Translations under genes and position numbers: made by a program | In this document: piece after piece, positions 10,084 through 19,700 of the stretch | How positions within the stretch are numbered: the stretch's first letter is position 1 | Layout: every line of letters begins with the position of its first letter | From: Saccoglossus kowalevskii | Lineage: Eukaryota > Hemichordata > Enteropneusta > Harrimaniidae | Direction of reading: 5' to 3' | Assembly (NCBI RefSeq): GCF_000003605.2 | Contig: NW_003155748.1 | Span: 58,235-82,723 of the forward strand | Length of the DNA: 24,489 bases | The notes under the pieces: generated by a model | Told to the model about the DNA's origin: nothing | Databases searched by the model: none | What the model saw: only the letters and a program-made list of their open reading frames with translations

Positions 10084-11328
10084 GACTCCCATGTGCGAAG
10101 CACAAAATGGGAGTCTTTGCGGTTAGTGTGTGTGTGTTCGTCCGTCTGTTCCACTGATATCTCAAGAACCATACATCAGTTTTTGATGAAACTTGGTGCA
10201 TAGATGCTCTGGGCTAATGCGCAGATTTGATTAGGTTTTGGTGAAATTTCATGCATATTAATTACCTAATTTGCATGATAATAAGCTAATTTTTAGCTGT
10301 TCCATGACTGTTCCATTGAACCACTTATTGGATTTTGATGAAACTTGGTACATGGATGCTCTGAACTAATGCTTGGTTTTGATTAGTTTTTGGTAAAAAT
10401 TACCTAATTACTTATTACCTAATTTGCATAATGATTAGTCAATTTTCGGTTTTTCCACTGATATCTCAAGTATAGATGATATATATGTCATAGGACACTG
10501 CACAGACCTGATAGTTTTTAGGGTAATGTCAGTGCATATTAATTACCTAATTTGCATACTTCAGTTTTTGATGTTTCAAGTAGTAAGCATTACATTTCAA
10601 TGAAACTTGGTACATAGATACTCAAGGACTATGCAGAGATTGATTGTTTTGAGATATTTGTGCATATTAATTACCTAATTTGCATAATTAGCTAATTTTC
10701 AGCTTTTACACAGATATCTCAAGTACTGATTATCACATTGCAATGAATCTTGGTACATAGATCCTTTAGGACTATCCAGAGACCTGATTAGTTTTAGGGT
10801 AAATAATTGTGTATATTAATTAATTTTCAGCTTTCACACTGATTTCTCAAGTACTAATCATCACATTTCAATGAAACTTTGTACATGGATGCTGTAGGAC
10901 AATAGACAGACCTGGATAATTGTGGGTTAAAATCTGTACATATTAATTACTAATTTACATAATTAACCACTTTTAAGCTATCACACTGATATCTAAAGTA
11001 CTAATTATTCCATTTCAATGAAACTTAGTGCAAAGATGCTCTAGGACAATGTACAAACCTGATTAGTTTGGGGTTAAAATCTGTTCATATTAATTCCCTA
11101 ATTAGCATAATAATTTATAATTTTTTTTTGGTTCCAATCACATTTCAATAAAACTTGGTACATAGATGGTCTGTTACAATGCGCAGACCTCATTAGTTTT
11201 CCATTAAAATCTGTTCATATTAATTTTCTGATTTGCATTATTAGTTTTCAGTTTTACTATCACTATCTCTGACAAGTAATTTTGAATTATATTTAATGTG
11301 TCTCCAATAGTCTCAGCACATGGGAGTT
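10084..11328. mobile_element. Hairpin-ended non-autonomous element with internal tandem repeats (E3)
   Basis: A 12-bp perfect terminal inverted repeat: ACTCCCATGTGC (10085-10096) and GCACATGGGAGT (11316-11327). The left end also folds GACTCCCATGTGC...GCACAAAATGGGAGTC (10084-10115). TTCGTCCGTCTGTTCC follows at about 10138. The body is some eight or nine diverged units of about 110-150 bp, each with CTGATATCTCAAGTACT, CATTTCAATGAAACTTGGTA, CATAGATGCTCTAGGAC, GACCTGATTAG and CATATTAATTACCTAATTTG. It lies about 220 bp past the TMEM41B stop, so it may fall in the 3' UTR. No protein is encoded. Confidence 0.78.
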
Positions 11329-12117
11329 CTTTCTAAGCTTTCTTTGATTATAATTTATTGAGGTTTAGGGACTTATGTGGCATGCATGAATTATGGGAAA
11401 TATTTGAAAATTCCAGCATATTACAAGCCATAGTAACTAGTGAATCTTTGTGAATTCATGCGCGTCTGAACAAAATTCAAAATCACTGGCAAACTGTAAA
11501 TATTTCACATTATTGTTCAAAGACCATCGTCAAACTTTTCAAAATGTAACTTAATTTTGCTGAAAGCCTCTGATAATGCTCATCTGTTTTAATGCATATC
11601 CCAAAATTAATACACAGTCCATAGTGCAATATAACAGCAGTTGATTTTGTTATTTTATAGTGTAGTAAAAGTTTGTATAGTAAAATATTAGCTCTTCCTT
11701 TCATGCACCTTGTATTATTTAAGTGATCGTGTATAGCCTAGTCTCTTTTATCAATTTAATTAAACGCAAGTTTGTTTGTTTTTAGTCCAGATTTGAAGTG
11801 TAAAAAGTGATCTGCAAAAATCTGAATGTCACTGATATCCTGGCTCCACAAAGTGATGCAGTGTGTGCTGTAGGATTCTAACAAAAATATATAAAATAAA
11901 CAAAAATAAGGTACAAGTTTAATCCCAATACAAATTACCGGTACTTCTAAATTGTTTGCAATTTGAATATTAAAGGGTGTTCAGCAGACGAAGTTTCATA
12001 AAAGTCGCGCGATTCCTGTTTTAAGGAGTAGCTCTGCATGACTTTCTACAGAAATTTGATTTCCCTAGACGCATGAATTAAACCAGTTCTGCAACACATT
12101 CAATCTTTATAGTCAAC
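11329..12117. other. Intergenic DNA, no gene seen
   Basis: AT-rich, without a recognisable coding segment. AATAAA at 11895-11900 on + is one possible distal poly(A) signal for TMEM41B, unproven. Confidence 0.4.
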
Positions 12118-12329
12118 TACTGTAAAGGGGGTAATTATTCACTGGGTTTTAATTTAGCTTATTTCGCTGACTGGAAAAATGCGCTAAATTAAAACACAGT
12201 GAATATGTAAAATTTAGCATAGAACACATTATCTAAATGACGAAACCGTGAATTTAAAACCCACTGAATATGCCTGAAATGGTAAATCAGTGAAATTTAA
12301 ACCCAGTGAAAATTAGTCATTTTACAGTA
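12118..12329. mobile_element. MITE-like element, TACTGTAAA family, copy 2 (fuller copy)
   Basis: About 212 bp. The left end is TACTGTAAAGGGGGTAATTA then TTCACTGGGTTTTAATTT. The right end on the minus strand is TACTGTAAAATGACTAATTT then TCACTGGGTTTAAATTT, an imperfect terminal inverted repeat of about 38 bp. It is nearly identical to 1770-1963 over its length, apart from the segment missing there. Confidence 0.82.
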
Positions 12330-12491
12330 TACAGAACACAATCGCTGTTTGAATTTGTATCATTGAAGTGTGTGGTGTATGAGGTGAAAACATCTTGAAT
12401 TGAAAACTCGTAGATAAAATAAAGTTCTCCGCGACAGATGATACTCAGACAAAAAGTCGTATACATGTAGTAAAACAGAATAAATAGAAAC

Positions 12492-12619
12492 TACTGTAAA
12501 CGCATCTATTTTCGCTGATGTGTAAAATCCACTAAATTCATATGAACTTGTAAATGTCATTGTTTCACTGACAAATTTAAATGCATGTATGTTCAAAATA
12601 GTGAAATTAAATGCCAGTA
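12492..12619. mobile_element. Short MITE-like element, TACTGTAAACGC end
   Basis: The left end TACTGTAAACGCATCTATTTT then CGCTGA is imperfectly inverted at the right end (TACTGGCATTTAATTTCACT on the minus strand). It shares the TACTGT terminus and TTTTCGCTG motif with the other MITE-like elements. It is less certain because the right arm is diverged. Confidence 0.5.
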
Positions 12620-12809
12620 AGAATAAATACTTTCAGAGTATTTATAGTTCTTTGTATGTTATTGTATGTTAATTCATGTGCTTTTGATACAAAAACTGGA
12701 ATGCTTGTTATATACATGTACTCAATAATCTATTTATTTGTTATTTTGTGCTTGTTTTCTGAAAGTTATAAAGTACCTACCAAATCTTTGTAAGATACAT
12801 GTAATACAT

Positions 12810-13720
12810 TTAAGGAATAAAAAGTGTTTTCTTTTTTTTGTGAAAGTTAAAATGTTTTGCGACCAAAACAAATAATACCGGTACTTCTATTGTTGGTATG
12901 CATGCATTATTTTCCAAATTTTGCATTCCACTGCAATTCTGTTGGGAATTTTCTGTGTTAAAATGATTATACACATTTTCTAATATTCTTTTACTCTTAG
13001 TGACCCTTGCTTTGCCACTTGACTGGTCAAGAAAAAGCTCTCGCAGACCATCAAATCCACCTCTGTTATAAGCTAACTCTAAGTGATGATAAGCCAAACC
13101 CGAACCAGCAATTTTCTTGGCCATTCCAAAACTTAAGACTTTTATATTAACAAGTTTATATAATGTTTTTTCGTTAACTGATCTTTGTTTGCAGTACTCC
13201 ATTTGTTTAAGGATCCATTCGAACGTGAAGCTATGTTGCATAATAGTATTCGTTTCAATCTTGCATGTAGTCAATAGCTTTTGGAGCGCCCTCGCATTTG
13301 CAATACCATTGTGTCTATTGTCGTCATCACCAATAAAACGTCCCACTAACCATTCAAGATCGTTTGGTAAGTTGGGATATTTAGATGTAAACAATGGAAG
13401 AGTATCGACAAAACCACAAACATGTCTTAGAAAGTCATTAATAAGAGAACACTTTTCCAAGGCAGTGATCAGACACCTGCTGTCAAAATTACCACAGTTG
13501 TGTGCTACGAGAACCAGGTTTGGGAAATTGCTCAGATACACGAGAAAGTTCTGTAAACATTCATGCAGTGGGATTGTGTGGACTGGGTTCCCTTTGTAAC
13601 ACAGTTTCTCGTCTTCTATCGTTAATCACCTGAGCTCCGTAAGAGATTGGCTTACTTGGCAGCACATACTCGTCAAATTCCTTGTCATTAAACACCGCTG
13701 ACATATGTCTGCATTCCCAT
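12810..13720 (-). pseudogene. Exonuclease domain exon (ExoII-ExoIII part)
   Basis: The acceptor is TTTTTGGTTTTAG (AG at 13722-13721). Entering in phase 1 from the upstream exon gives GNADICQ. The similarity then continues one frame over as SAVFNDKEFDEYVLPSKPIS to about 13621. It then returns to the first frame, which stays open from about 13620 to 12810 (about 270 codons). The frame joining the first segment to the third meets TGA at 13628-13626, so the exon cannot be read through. The open part holds the ExoII HN..FD and ExoIII H....(N) motifs and a lysine-rich end. The last 45 or so residues after HFNTEN look like a non-conserved tail. Confidence 0.68.
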
Positions 13721-13740
13721 CTAAAACCAAAAATAAAATA

Positions 13741-14356
13741 ACATATTAAGTCGATTTATCTATGATGTCACTAACATCAGTTGTTTGAGGTTGAACCCAA
13801 AGTTTTAGATGGTTTTCCTGCAGCCCTTTTGCGTGTTAAGTAACTCCCTTTGTATAGAAGGACAATGAGCCATTCAGTAGAGGCCATGCACTCGCACAGC
13901 TCATTGATCTGAAAATTGTTATTTTGAATCCAGGGTATCGCTATTCAAACAAATGTACCATTTATAAACAGTGAGGGGTAAACGCTCTCCACTTAAACCA
14001 TGCGAGAACGGCCTGGTTATGAAAACAGTACTCTTGCAGTAAACTGGTGCTGTTTGGAACCAACTTTCCAAGTAAATGCTGGGTTAACCATTCGGTTTCC
14101 AAGGTTACTGGACTATTAAAATAATAGATACGAGCCAAAAAGTTGGTATTACTGCTATAAGAAGCTTATGATTGGACTCTGGACTCTGAAATCTAGCAAT
14201 CAGTTAAAAAAATATCTTGGAAATACACTAGTATTATAAATCGCACCATCATGTTGTGACATCCAAATTTTTCAAATCAAAGTTTTAAATCGATCACTGC
14301 TCAGTCATGTAGTCATTCGCTATTACATAATCTTTATTGAACAATGACTGCACTCT
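13741..14356. other. Intron of the exonuclease gene, nothing else recognised
   Basis: Lies between the two exonuclease exons. The minus strand around 13800-13900 has an open stretch (LTRKRAAGKPSKTLG) that I cannot assign. It may be an unrecognised exon piece or chance. Confidence 0.35.
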
Positions 14357-14357
14357 G

Positions 14358-14371
14358 TCACTAGAGGGCGC
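14358..14371 (+). promoter_or_regulatory. CTCF-like core motif
   Basis: TCACTAGAGGGCGC closely fits the animal CTCF core (CCAS.AG.GGGCGC; family knowledge). It is a single motif match with no supporting context, and could be chance. Confidence 0.3.
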
Positions 14372-14936
14372 AATATATAGGAAAGATGTATCGCTCATAT
14401 TCTTGTACGTTGGCAAAACACAGATGCATCAACATGTTAGTACATGAATTACCTATTTGTGTTTTGTATGAAATATTTTCTCTGATACATTAAAAAATTA
14501 AAACTACGGGTCAGTTTTGTAGGTTTTCATGGCAATCTTCAGGGCGAACATCCAGGCATTTTACACCACCTGGCAACCATCGCGGTGTAAACAAAGGCCG
14601 AAAACTCTCAGAAAACGGTACTTTGGAATGGTTGTTGAGACTCCCCTGAACAGTGTAACAAGATTAGCCCTACGTGTGTAACATATATAAATTTGGTTGT
14701 TCAGGATTACTTCAAAGTTGAGTTTGTGTTGTTTTCTCGAATTTTCACCGGCTCCACCGGCGTTCCACAGCAGCGCGCACAGAGCTCATAGAAATGCATG
14801 GTACAGTGGTGCGCGTCTTAGCAACGTGGAACGTCTTGTGACGTAGCTCTGCCCCCGAGGATACATTTGTTTTCCTCCCAGTCCTACAATTTATATTTGC
14901 TAGAGTGGTTTTATAATTAAACACCACAAATGTGTA

Positions 14937-15062
14937 AGTGTCATCAGGTAGTAGTTGCTTTGTAGGCGGCAACACCACTTGAGGGATCTCTTCGCCACAA
15001 ATTTTGTCAGGTAGAAGTTGTTTTGTGGGTGGCAACGTCACTTGAGGGATTTTTTCACCACA
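14937..15062 (-). repeat. Two tandem 63-bp coding repeats
   Basis: Units 15062-15000 (CGEKIPQVTLPPTKQLLPDK) and 14999-14937 (CGEEIPQVVLPPTKQLLPDD) are 21 codons each. Most base differences fall in third positions and leave the residues unchanged. Confidence 0.85.
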
Positions 15063-15894
15063 GTCAACTATACCTGGTATGTTATCTACCTGGCGGCCAT
15101 TTTTTGAGCTCCCGGTACACAATGTTGTGACTGAAAAATTCTTTCGATGTGGTGAGGTTGTGTTGATATCGATGGTTCGTCCGAATGAACGGGCTGTGGC
15201 TGAGAATGATTGCTGTGTGGGTGGAGTGGCATCTTTGCAAACCTTAATTTGACATGTCAAGTTTCCAGTCTGTTGACTTGAATTCGAGTGTGGCTGTTGA
15301 TTTTCTGTCATCTCTTTGCCATCATCTTTTGCCTTGTGCAGTCGGCTACCATGTATTTTGTTGGCTTGTCCTATTCCTGGTGAGTAGTGTGGAGTTCTTT
15401 TGACTGGTGACAACTGCGTGATTTGACGTAACCAACTTTCTATCATTTTCTCATCGAGTGATGAGTGGAGTGTAGTATTTTCGATGATTTCCCCAAAAGC
15501 TGTGGGCAAAGTTGTTGGTGTTGTGTCCTTGTGTATGTTGAATGATTGCATCCAACTTGCTGTCATCTCCTTGTCATTATTTTCTTTGAGTAGTTGATTA
15601 CAATCTACCTTGTTGGCTGGTCCTAATTCTGGTGACTGAGGTGTAATCTTTTTGATGGTTTGTTCGTTAGATGATGATGGTTAGAAGAGTTGTTGAATTG
15701 GTGTTATTGAATGAACATATCCAACTTTCTGACATCTGTTGGTTCTCTTTTAACTCCTTGTGTGGTGGATTGCTATGTGAATTGTGGGGTTCAATTCTGT
15801 TGATGGTTTGTCTGGCGGTCGGTGATGAATGGATGGTTGCGATCGAACGCTCGTCCACATTGGATGAACACGTCAAGCTTCCAGTCTGATGTCT

Positions 15895-15910
15895 GGGGGG
15901 GGGGGGGGGG
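15895..15910. repeat. Homopolymer G16 on + (C16 on the coding strand)
   Basis: Sixteen consecutive G inside the minus-strand exon, translating as a proline run. It breaks the exon's frame as given and is a likely site of length variation or sequencing error. Long G runs may also form quadruplex DNA. Confidence 0.85.
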
Positions 15911-16080
15911 TTGGCTGATAATTTACTTTTATCTCAGTATCATCTATTTTAGTTTTCTTGAATATTCCACTATTATTTATCTTGTTGGCTGGTTCTGGCG
16001 AGTAAGGTGTACTTCTTTTGGCCTGTGGGGAGAATGAATGGTAAATTATTACATACTCATCACTAGGAATTTACATTGGC

Positions 16081-17590
16081 ATTAAACATCTCTTGCAAAC
16101 CCCGGCGAATGAACATTTCTTGCACACCCTGGCCAATGAACATCTCTTGCACACCCTGACCAATGAACATTTCTTGCACACCCTGGCCAATGAACATCTC
16201 TTGCACACCCTGACCAATGAACATCTCTTGCACACCCCGGCGAATGAACACTTCCTGCACACCCTGGCCAATGAACATCTCTTGCAAACCCTGGCCAATA
16301 AACATCTCTTGCAAACCCTGGGCAATAAACATTTCTTGCACACCATGGCCAATGAACATCTCTTGCAAACCCTGGCCAATAAACATCTCTTGCAAACCCT
16401 GGGCAATAAACATTTCTTGCACACCATGGCCAATGAACATCTCTTGCAAACCCTGGGCAATAAACATCTCTTGCAAACCCTGGGCAATAAACATCTCTTG
16501 CAAACCCTGGGCAATAAACATCTCTTGCAAACCCTGGCCAATGAACATTACTTACAATCCCCAGTTAATAAACATCTCTTGCAAACCCTGGGCAATGAAC
16601 ATCTCTTGCAAACCCTGGCCAATGAACATCTCTTGCAAACCCTGGCCAATGAACATCTCTTGCAAACCCTGGCCAATGAACATCTCTTGCACACCCTGGC
16701 CAATGAACATTACTTACAATCCCCAGTTAATAAACATCTCTTGCAAACCCTGGGCAATGAACATCTCTTGCAAACCCTGGCCAATGAACATCTCTTGCAA
16801 ACCCTGGCCAATGAACATTACTTACAATCCCCAGTTAATAAACATCTCTTGCAAACCCTGGCCAATGAACATCTCTTGCAAACCCTGGCCAATGAACATT
16901 ACTTACAATCCCCAGTTAATAAACATCTCTTGCACACCATGGCCAATAAACATCTCTTGCAAACCCTGGGCAATAAACATCTCTTGCAAACCCTGGCCAA
17001 TGAACATTACTTACAATCCCCAGTTAATAAACATCTCTTGCAAACCCTGGGCAATGAACATCTCTTGCAAACCCTGGCCAATGAACATCTCTTGCAAACC
17101 CTGGCCAATGAACATCTCTTGCAAACCCTGGCCAATGAACATCTCTTGCACACCCTGGCCAATGAACATTACTTACAATCCCCAGTTAATAAACATCTCT
17201 TGCAAACCCTGGGCAATGAACATCTCTTGCAAACCCTGGCCAATGAACATCTCTTGCAAACCCTGGCCAATGAACATCTCTTGCACACCATGGCCAATAA
17301 ACATCTCTTGCAAACCCTGGCCAATGAACATCTCTTGCAAACCCTGGCCAATGAACATCTCTTGCACACCATGGCCAATAAACATCTCTTGCAAACCCTG
17401 GCCAATGAACATCTCTTGCAAACCCTGGCCAATGAACATCTCTTGCAAACCCTGGCCAATAAACATCTCTTGCAAACCCTGGGCAATAAACATCTCTTGC
17501 AAACCCTGGCCAATGAACATTACTTACAATCCCCAGTTAATAAACATCTCTTGCAAACCCTGGCAATAAACATCTCTTGCAAACCCGGCG
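16081..17590. repeat. 27-bp minisatellite, about 56 units, with higher-order structure
   Basis: The consensus unit starts AATGAACATCTCTTGC and finishes AAACCCTGGCC. Variants recur: AATAAACAT, CATTTCTTGCACACC, GGGC for GGCC, and a distinct ATTACTTACAATCCCCAGTT form seen seven times. The edges carry a CCCCGGCG or CCCGGCG unit. Since 27 is divisible by three, two + frames and long stretches of two - frames stay open (the longest is 538 codons, 16093-17709). The repeated peptide on + is NEHLLQTLA, on - GQGLQEMFI. I annotate a satellite, not a gene. It probably lies in the flank or first intron of the minus-strand exonuclease gene. Confidence 0.93.
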
Positions 17591-19440
17591 TTCATGATAA
17601 GATCTTCATAGAATCGGATACTTACGGGGTACATGTTAACTCGTTTCATGTCGGTGACCAATTCCTTTTGATGAAACAAATTAATGTAATGTTAGTACAT
17701 TTTAGCTAATGACTGGAATCTTCTATTTCTACTTTGTTTCATATGGCACATACTTATTCACATTATCATGAACTTGGCATGTGTCTTTTAGTGTGATTAG
17801 CACAATTCATCTCCCGTACAGGTGATGATTCTTATCGTGGCACCAAGACTGACCTAACAACCTAGTCAGTTCAGCTCATGGTATTTCATCTACTGTCTCA
17901 AAGTTATTCCCAATAAATGATATGTACAATAACTATGGCATCTGAGATTGTACTTCACACAGTTGAGTGACAAATCTGGAATAAACTGTCACACGGTGTT
18001 ACGAACGTCTCATGCAAATCACAGGTCATTCTCACAAACGAAAGCAGTAAAACGGTGCTTTTAATAGTCTAAATAGCGAAAACGCGACAATAGCAACATT
18101 TTTAAATAGTTTTCTTCTGCATATAAAGCGTTTTTCTATTATATTCTTCTACATCTCCAAAAGCTGTGACGCCACATCACCCACACCATGATCAACGAAG
18201 TGGACGTGTTAACACCCATCATATCGGTATATGCAAATTATTGATTGTGGAACGAATATAGGCCTCTCAAAATATATCACGTAAATTGCTCTTTAAATAT
18301 GCATGGAGAAATTGTAAAGCTATTACTTTTCATGACAGTCTATGCTAGATACCATCATTGATACCTGGCCTTATGGGATTGTTGGTTTATTGGCTTGTCA
18401 ACTTCGGCAAACGCACGGAAACCAGATTATGAAATATTTTGTATTTCTGCAAACTTTGTACTTTTGTTCTTGAAGTTCCAGTCCAGGTTTTTCACAATAA
18501 TGTTTTAATTTATGTGCCGCATGTTTTTAATATATAAATCAGGAAAGATGACATCACACATTGTACAATACAATCTCAATGTGTTTTATTAAACTTAACA
18601 TTATATTCCAATCGCTATTTGACATATCCTGATTTTTACTTTAATAATGACTGTTTACGTGCTTTGATTGCATAGTTGACAGATCTACAGTAACAGCAGT
18701 CATGGAAATAACTGTTTTAATATGATATTAAAATTGACAGAATGTTTTTCAATCGTTATGGCAACAAACATGATTAACACTAAAATCCTCATTTACCAAA
18801 ATTACCCATAATATTCAAAAGATTATTTGGGCTTGCTATATCTGATACAAACCATAACAGACGAAATATTTATACATATTTTTTCCGGAAACATGCCATT
18901 TGTGCCACTATTGGTAAAAACCATTGAATCATTTGCCTCCATGAGGATATACTAGTACATCGGACAACAGGAAAGAGAATATGTCTGATGTTATATGTGT
19001 AAGTAAGTAACTTAATATTAATTTAATCAACATAGGGAAACATACTGGTTGGGCTCACAAGAGTTCAACATTCCAAGCAGGTCAACTTTTGAGGTCACAA
19101 TATGTAAGTTATATCTACTGGAAAACTACAGGAAAGTCACATGATACATTGACTTAAAGATTAATTAATTATTCTTCAGCAAAACAAGTGATATACGAAT
19201 TATTGTTTCAATAGTGAAGATAATTTCTCCAATTTCATAATTAGGCACTCGGTCCATGTACCGGTATTAAATAAGTATTACATACATGTACCAGGTATGT
19301 ATAATATAGGAAATAATAAATCACAAGACTGGCAGTGAAGAACAATTACATTGTAGTCACTCTGTGGGTTGAAAAGTGTCACACCTGCGATTTGTAACAT
19401 AAACAGGGAAAAATAAAATTCAACAAATAAATTTATTTGT
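17591..19440. other. No gene seen
   Basis: AT-rich DNA with no open frame of note, no splice-bounded coding similarity I can recognise and no obvious element ends. It may include the first intron or promoter flank of the minus-strand gene. Confidence 0.45.
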
Positions 19441-19519
19441 TTGTTTGACTCCAGTCTATTTGGAATTTTGCATGGTAAAAGTAGAGAAATCTACGAAAGC
19501 CGAGAGGGGACTTCCTAGT

Positions 19520-19602
19520 TCTAACTTCACAGTTCCCACTTCTGAGTTCCCACTTCCAACTTCACAGTTCCCACTTCCTACTTCTGAGTTCCGACTTCCA
19601 TC
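19520..19602. repeat. Degenerate ~20-bp tandem repeat (CACTTC/GTTCC-rich)
   Basis: Repeats of the form GTTCCCACTTCTGA, GTTCCCACTTCCAACTTCACA and GTTCCCACTTCCTACTTCTGA. About four or five imperfect units explain the biased open frames on both strands here (SNFTVPTSEFPLPTSQFPLP on +). Confidence 0.75.
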
Positions 19603-19643
19603 AAGTTGCAACTCCATAACGTTGCAGTATGGGATTGAGCTCA

Positions 19644-19655
19644 TGCGCATGCGTG
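19644..19655 (+). promoter_or_regulatory. NRF1-like site TGCGCATGCGTG
   Basis: Eleven of 12 bases fit the NRF1 consensus YGCGCAYGCGCR, a hallmark of CpG-rich animal housekeeping promoters. It lies 10 bp upstream of a well-placed ATG and 45 bp upstream of a consensus donor. Confidence 0.45.
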
Positions 19656-19664
19656 GCAAACATC

Positions 19665-19700
19665 ATGGCCGTCAATAGTCAGACGACAGAGTTGCGGCGG
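19665..19700 (+). CDS. Candidate short first coding exon
   Basis: ATG in the context CATCATGGCC is followed by twelve codons (MAVNSQTTELRR) and a strong donor, CGG|GTAAGT at 19701, phase 0. Local CpG density is higher than the surroundings, and an NRF1-like site lies just upstream. I do not recognise the peptide and found no second exon on + in the remaining 4.8 kb. The T-rich acceptor near 20795 leads into a stop at once. It could be a first exon whose partner lies beyond the window, a non-coding first exon, or chance. Confidence 0.33.

Larger units (their letters stand above)
12810..16022 (-). pseudogene. Decayed DnaQ-like (DEDDh) exonuclease gene with disordered N-terminal region
   Basis: Two minus-strand exons join at a good acceptor. 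Exon 16022-14888 ends inside FVVFNYKTTL, which sits where DEDDh exonucleases have the ExoI motif F-D-x-E-T-T. Exon 13720-12810 continues GNADICQ, SAVFNDKEFDEYVLP, VLVAHNCGNFDSRCL (ExoII), GFVDTLPLF and HNGIANARAL (ExoIII) to GFDGLRELF and KARVTKSKRIL. The order and spacing fit the 3'-5' exonuclease fold; invertebrate 'PML-like' exonucleases are the nearest family I recall. The ExoI D and E are N and K, the ExoIII D is N, and the ExoII D and ExoIII H remain. Frame breaks occur near 15900, 15681, 13703 and 13620, so no full protein can be made from this sequence as given. The alternative is an intact, catalytically dead gene with assembly errors. The first exon was not found. Confidence 0.66.
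14888..16022 (-). pseudogene. Ser/Thr/Gln/Pro-rich repetitive exon leading into ExoI region
   Basis: The acceptor is CATTCTCCCCACAG, with the exon starting at 16022 (AKRSTPYSPEPANK). The proposed donor is GTAGGA at 14887, leaving phase 1, which matches the downstream exon. The protein is low-complexity, with about four degenerate copies of a 50-60 residue module: (K/Q)(R/T)(T/I)..YSP....ANKI, then K..DD.EMT, then ESW...FN (near 16020, 15800, 15650 and 15400). It is probably disordered. A 63-bp duplication near the end shows mostly synonymous change. The frame breaks at or near a G16 run (15895-15910; 14 or 17 would fit the next segment) and again near 15681. If not spliced at 14888, the frame runs to a stop at 14745. 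Confidence 0.6.

Noticed and set aside
13741-13850. A second decayed ExoI motif on the minus strand (FNLKQL near 13785)
   Set aside because: FVVFNYKTTL at the end of exon 14888-16022 fits better, in the right frame and phase with the next exon. The other match needs a base deletion.
16081-17590. CRISPR-like array
   Set aside because: Units abut directly with no unique spacers, and the DNA is animal. It is a minisatellite.
16093-17709. 538-codon + strand open frame as a repeat-protein gene
   Set aside because: It is open because the 27-bp unit is a multiple of three without a stop. Other frames are open too, unit variants change residues freely, and a lost base shifts the frame at the last units near 17560.
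19445-19678. 77-codon + frame and its minus-strand mirror
   Set aside because: Both derive from the CACTTC/GTTCC tandem repeat, and the peptides are mirrored low-complexity.
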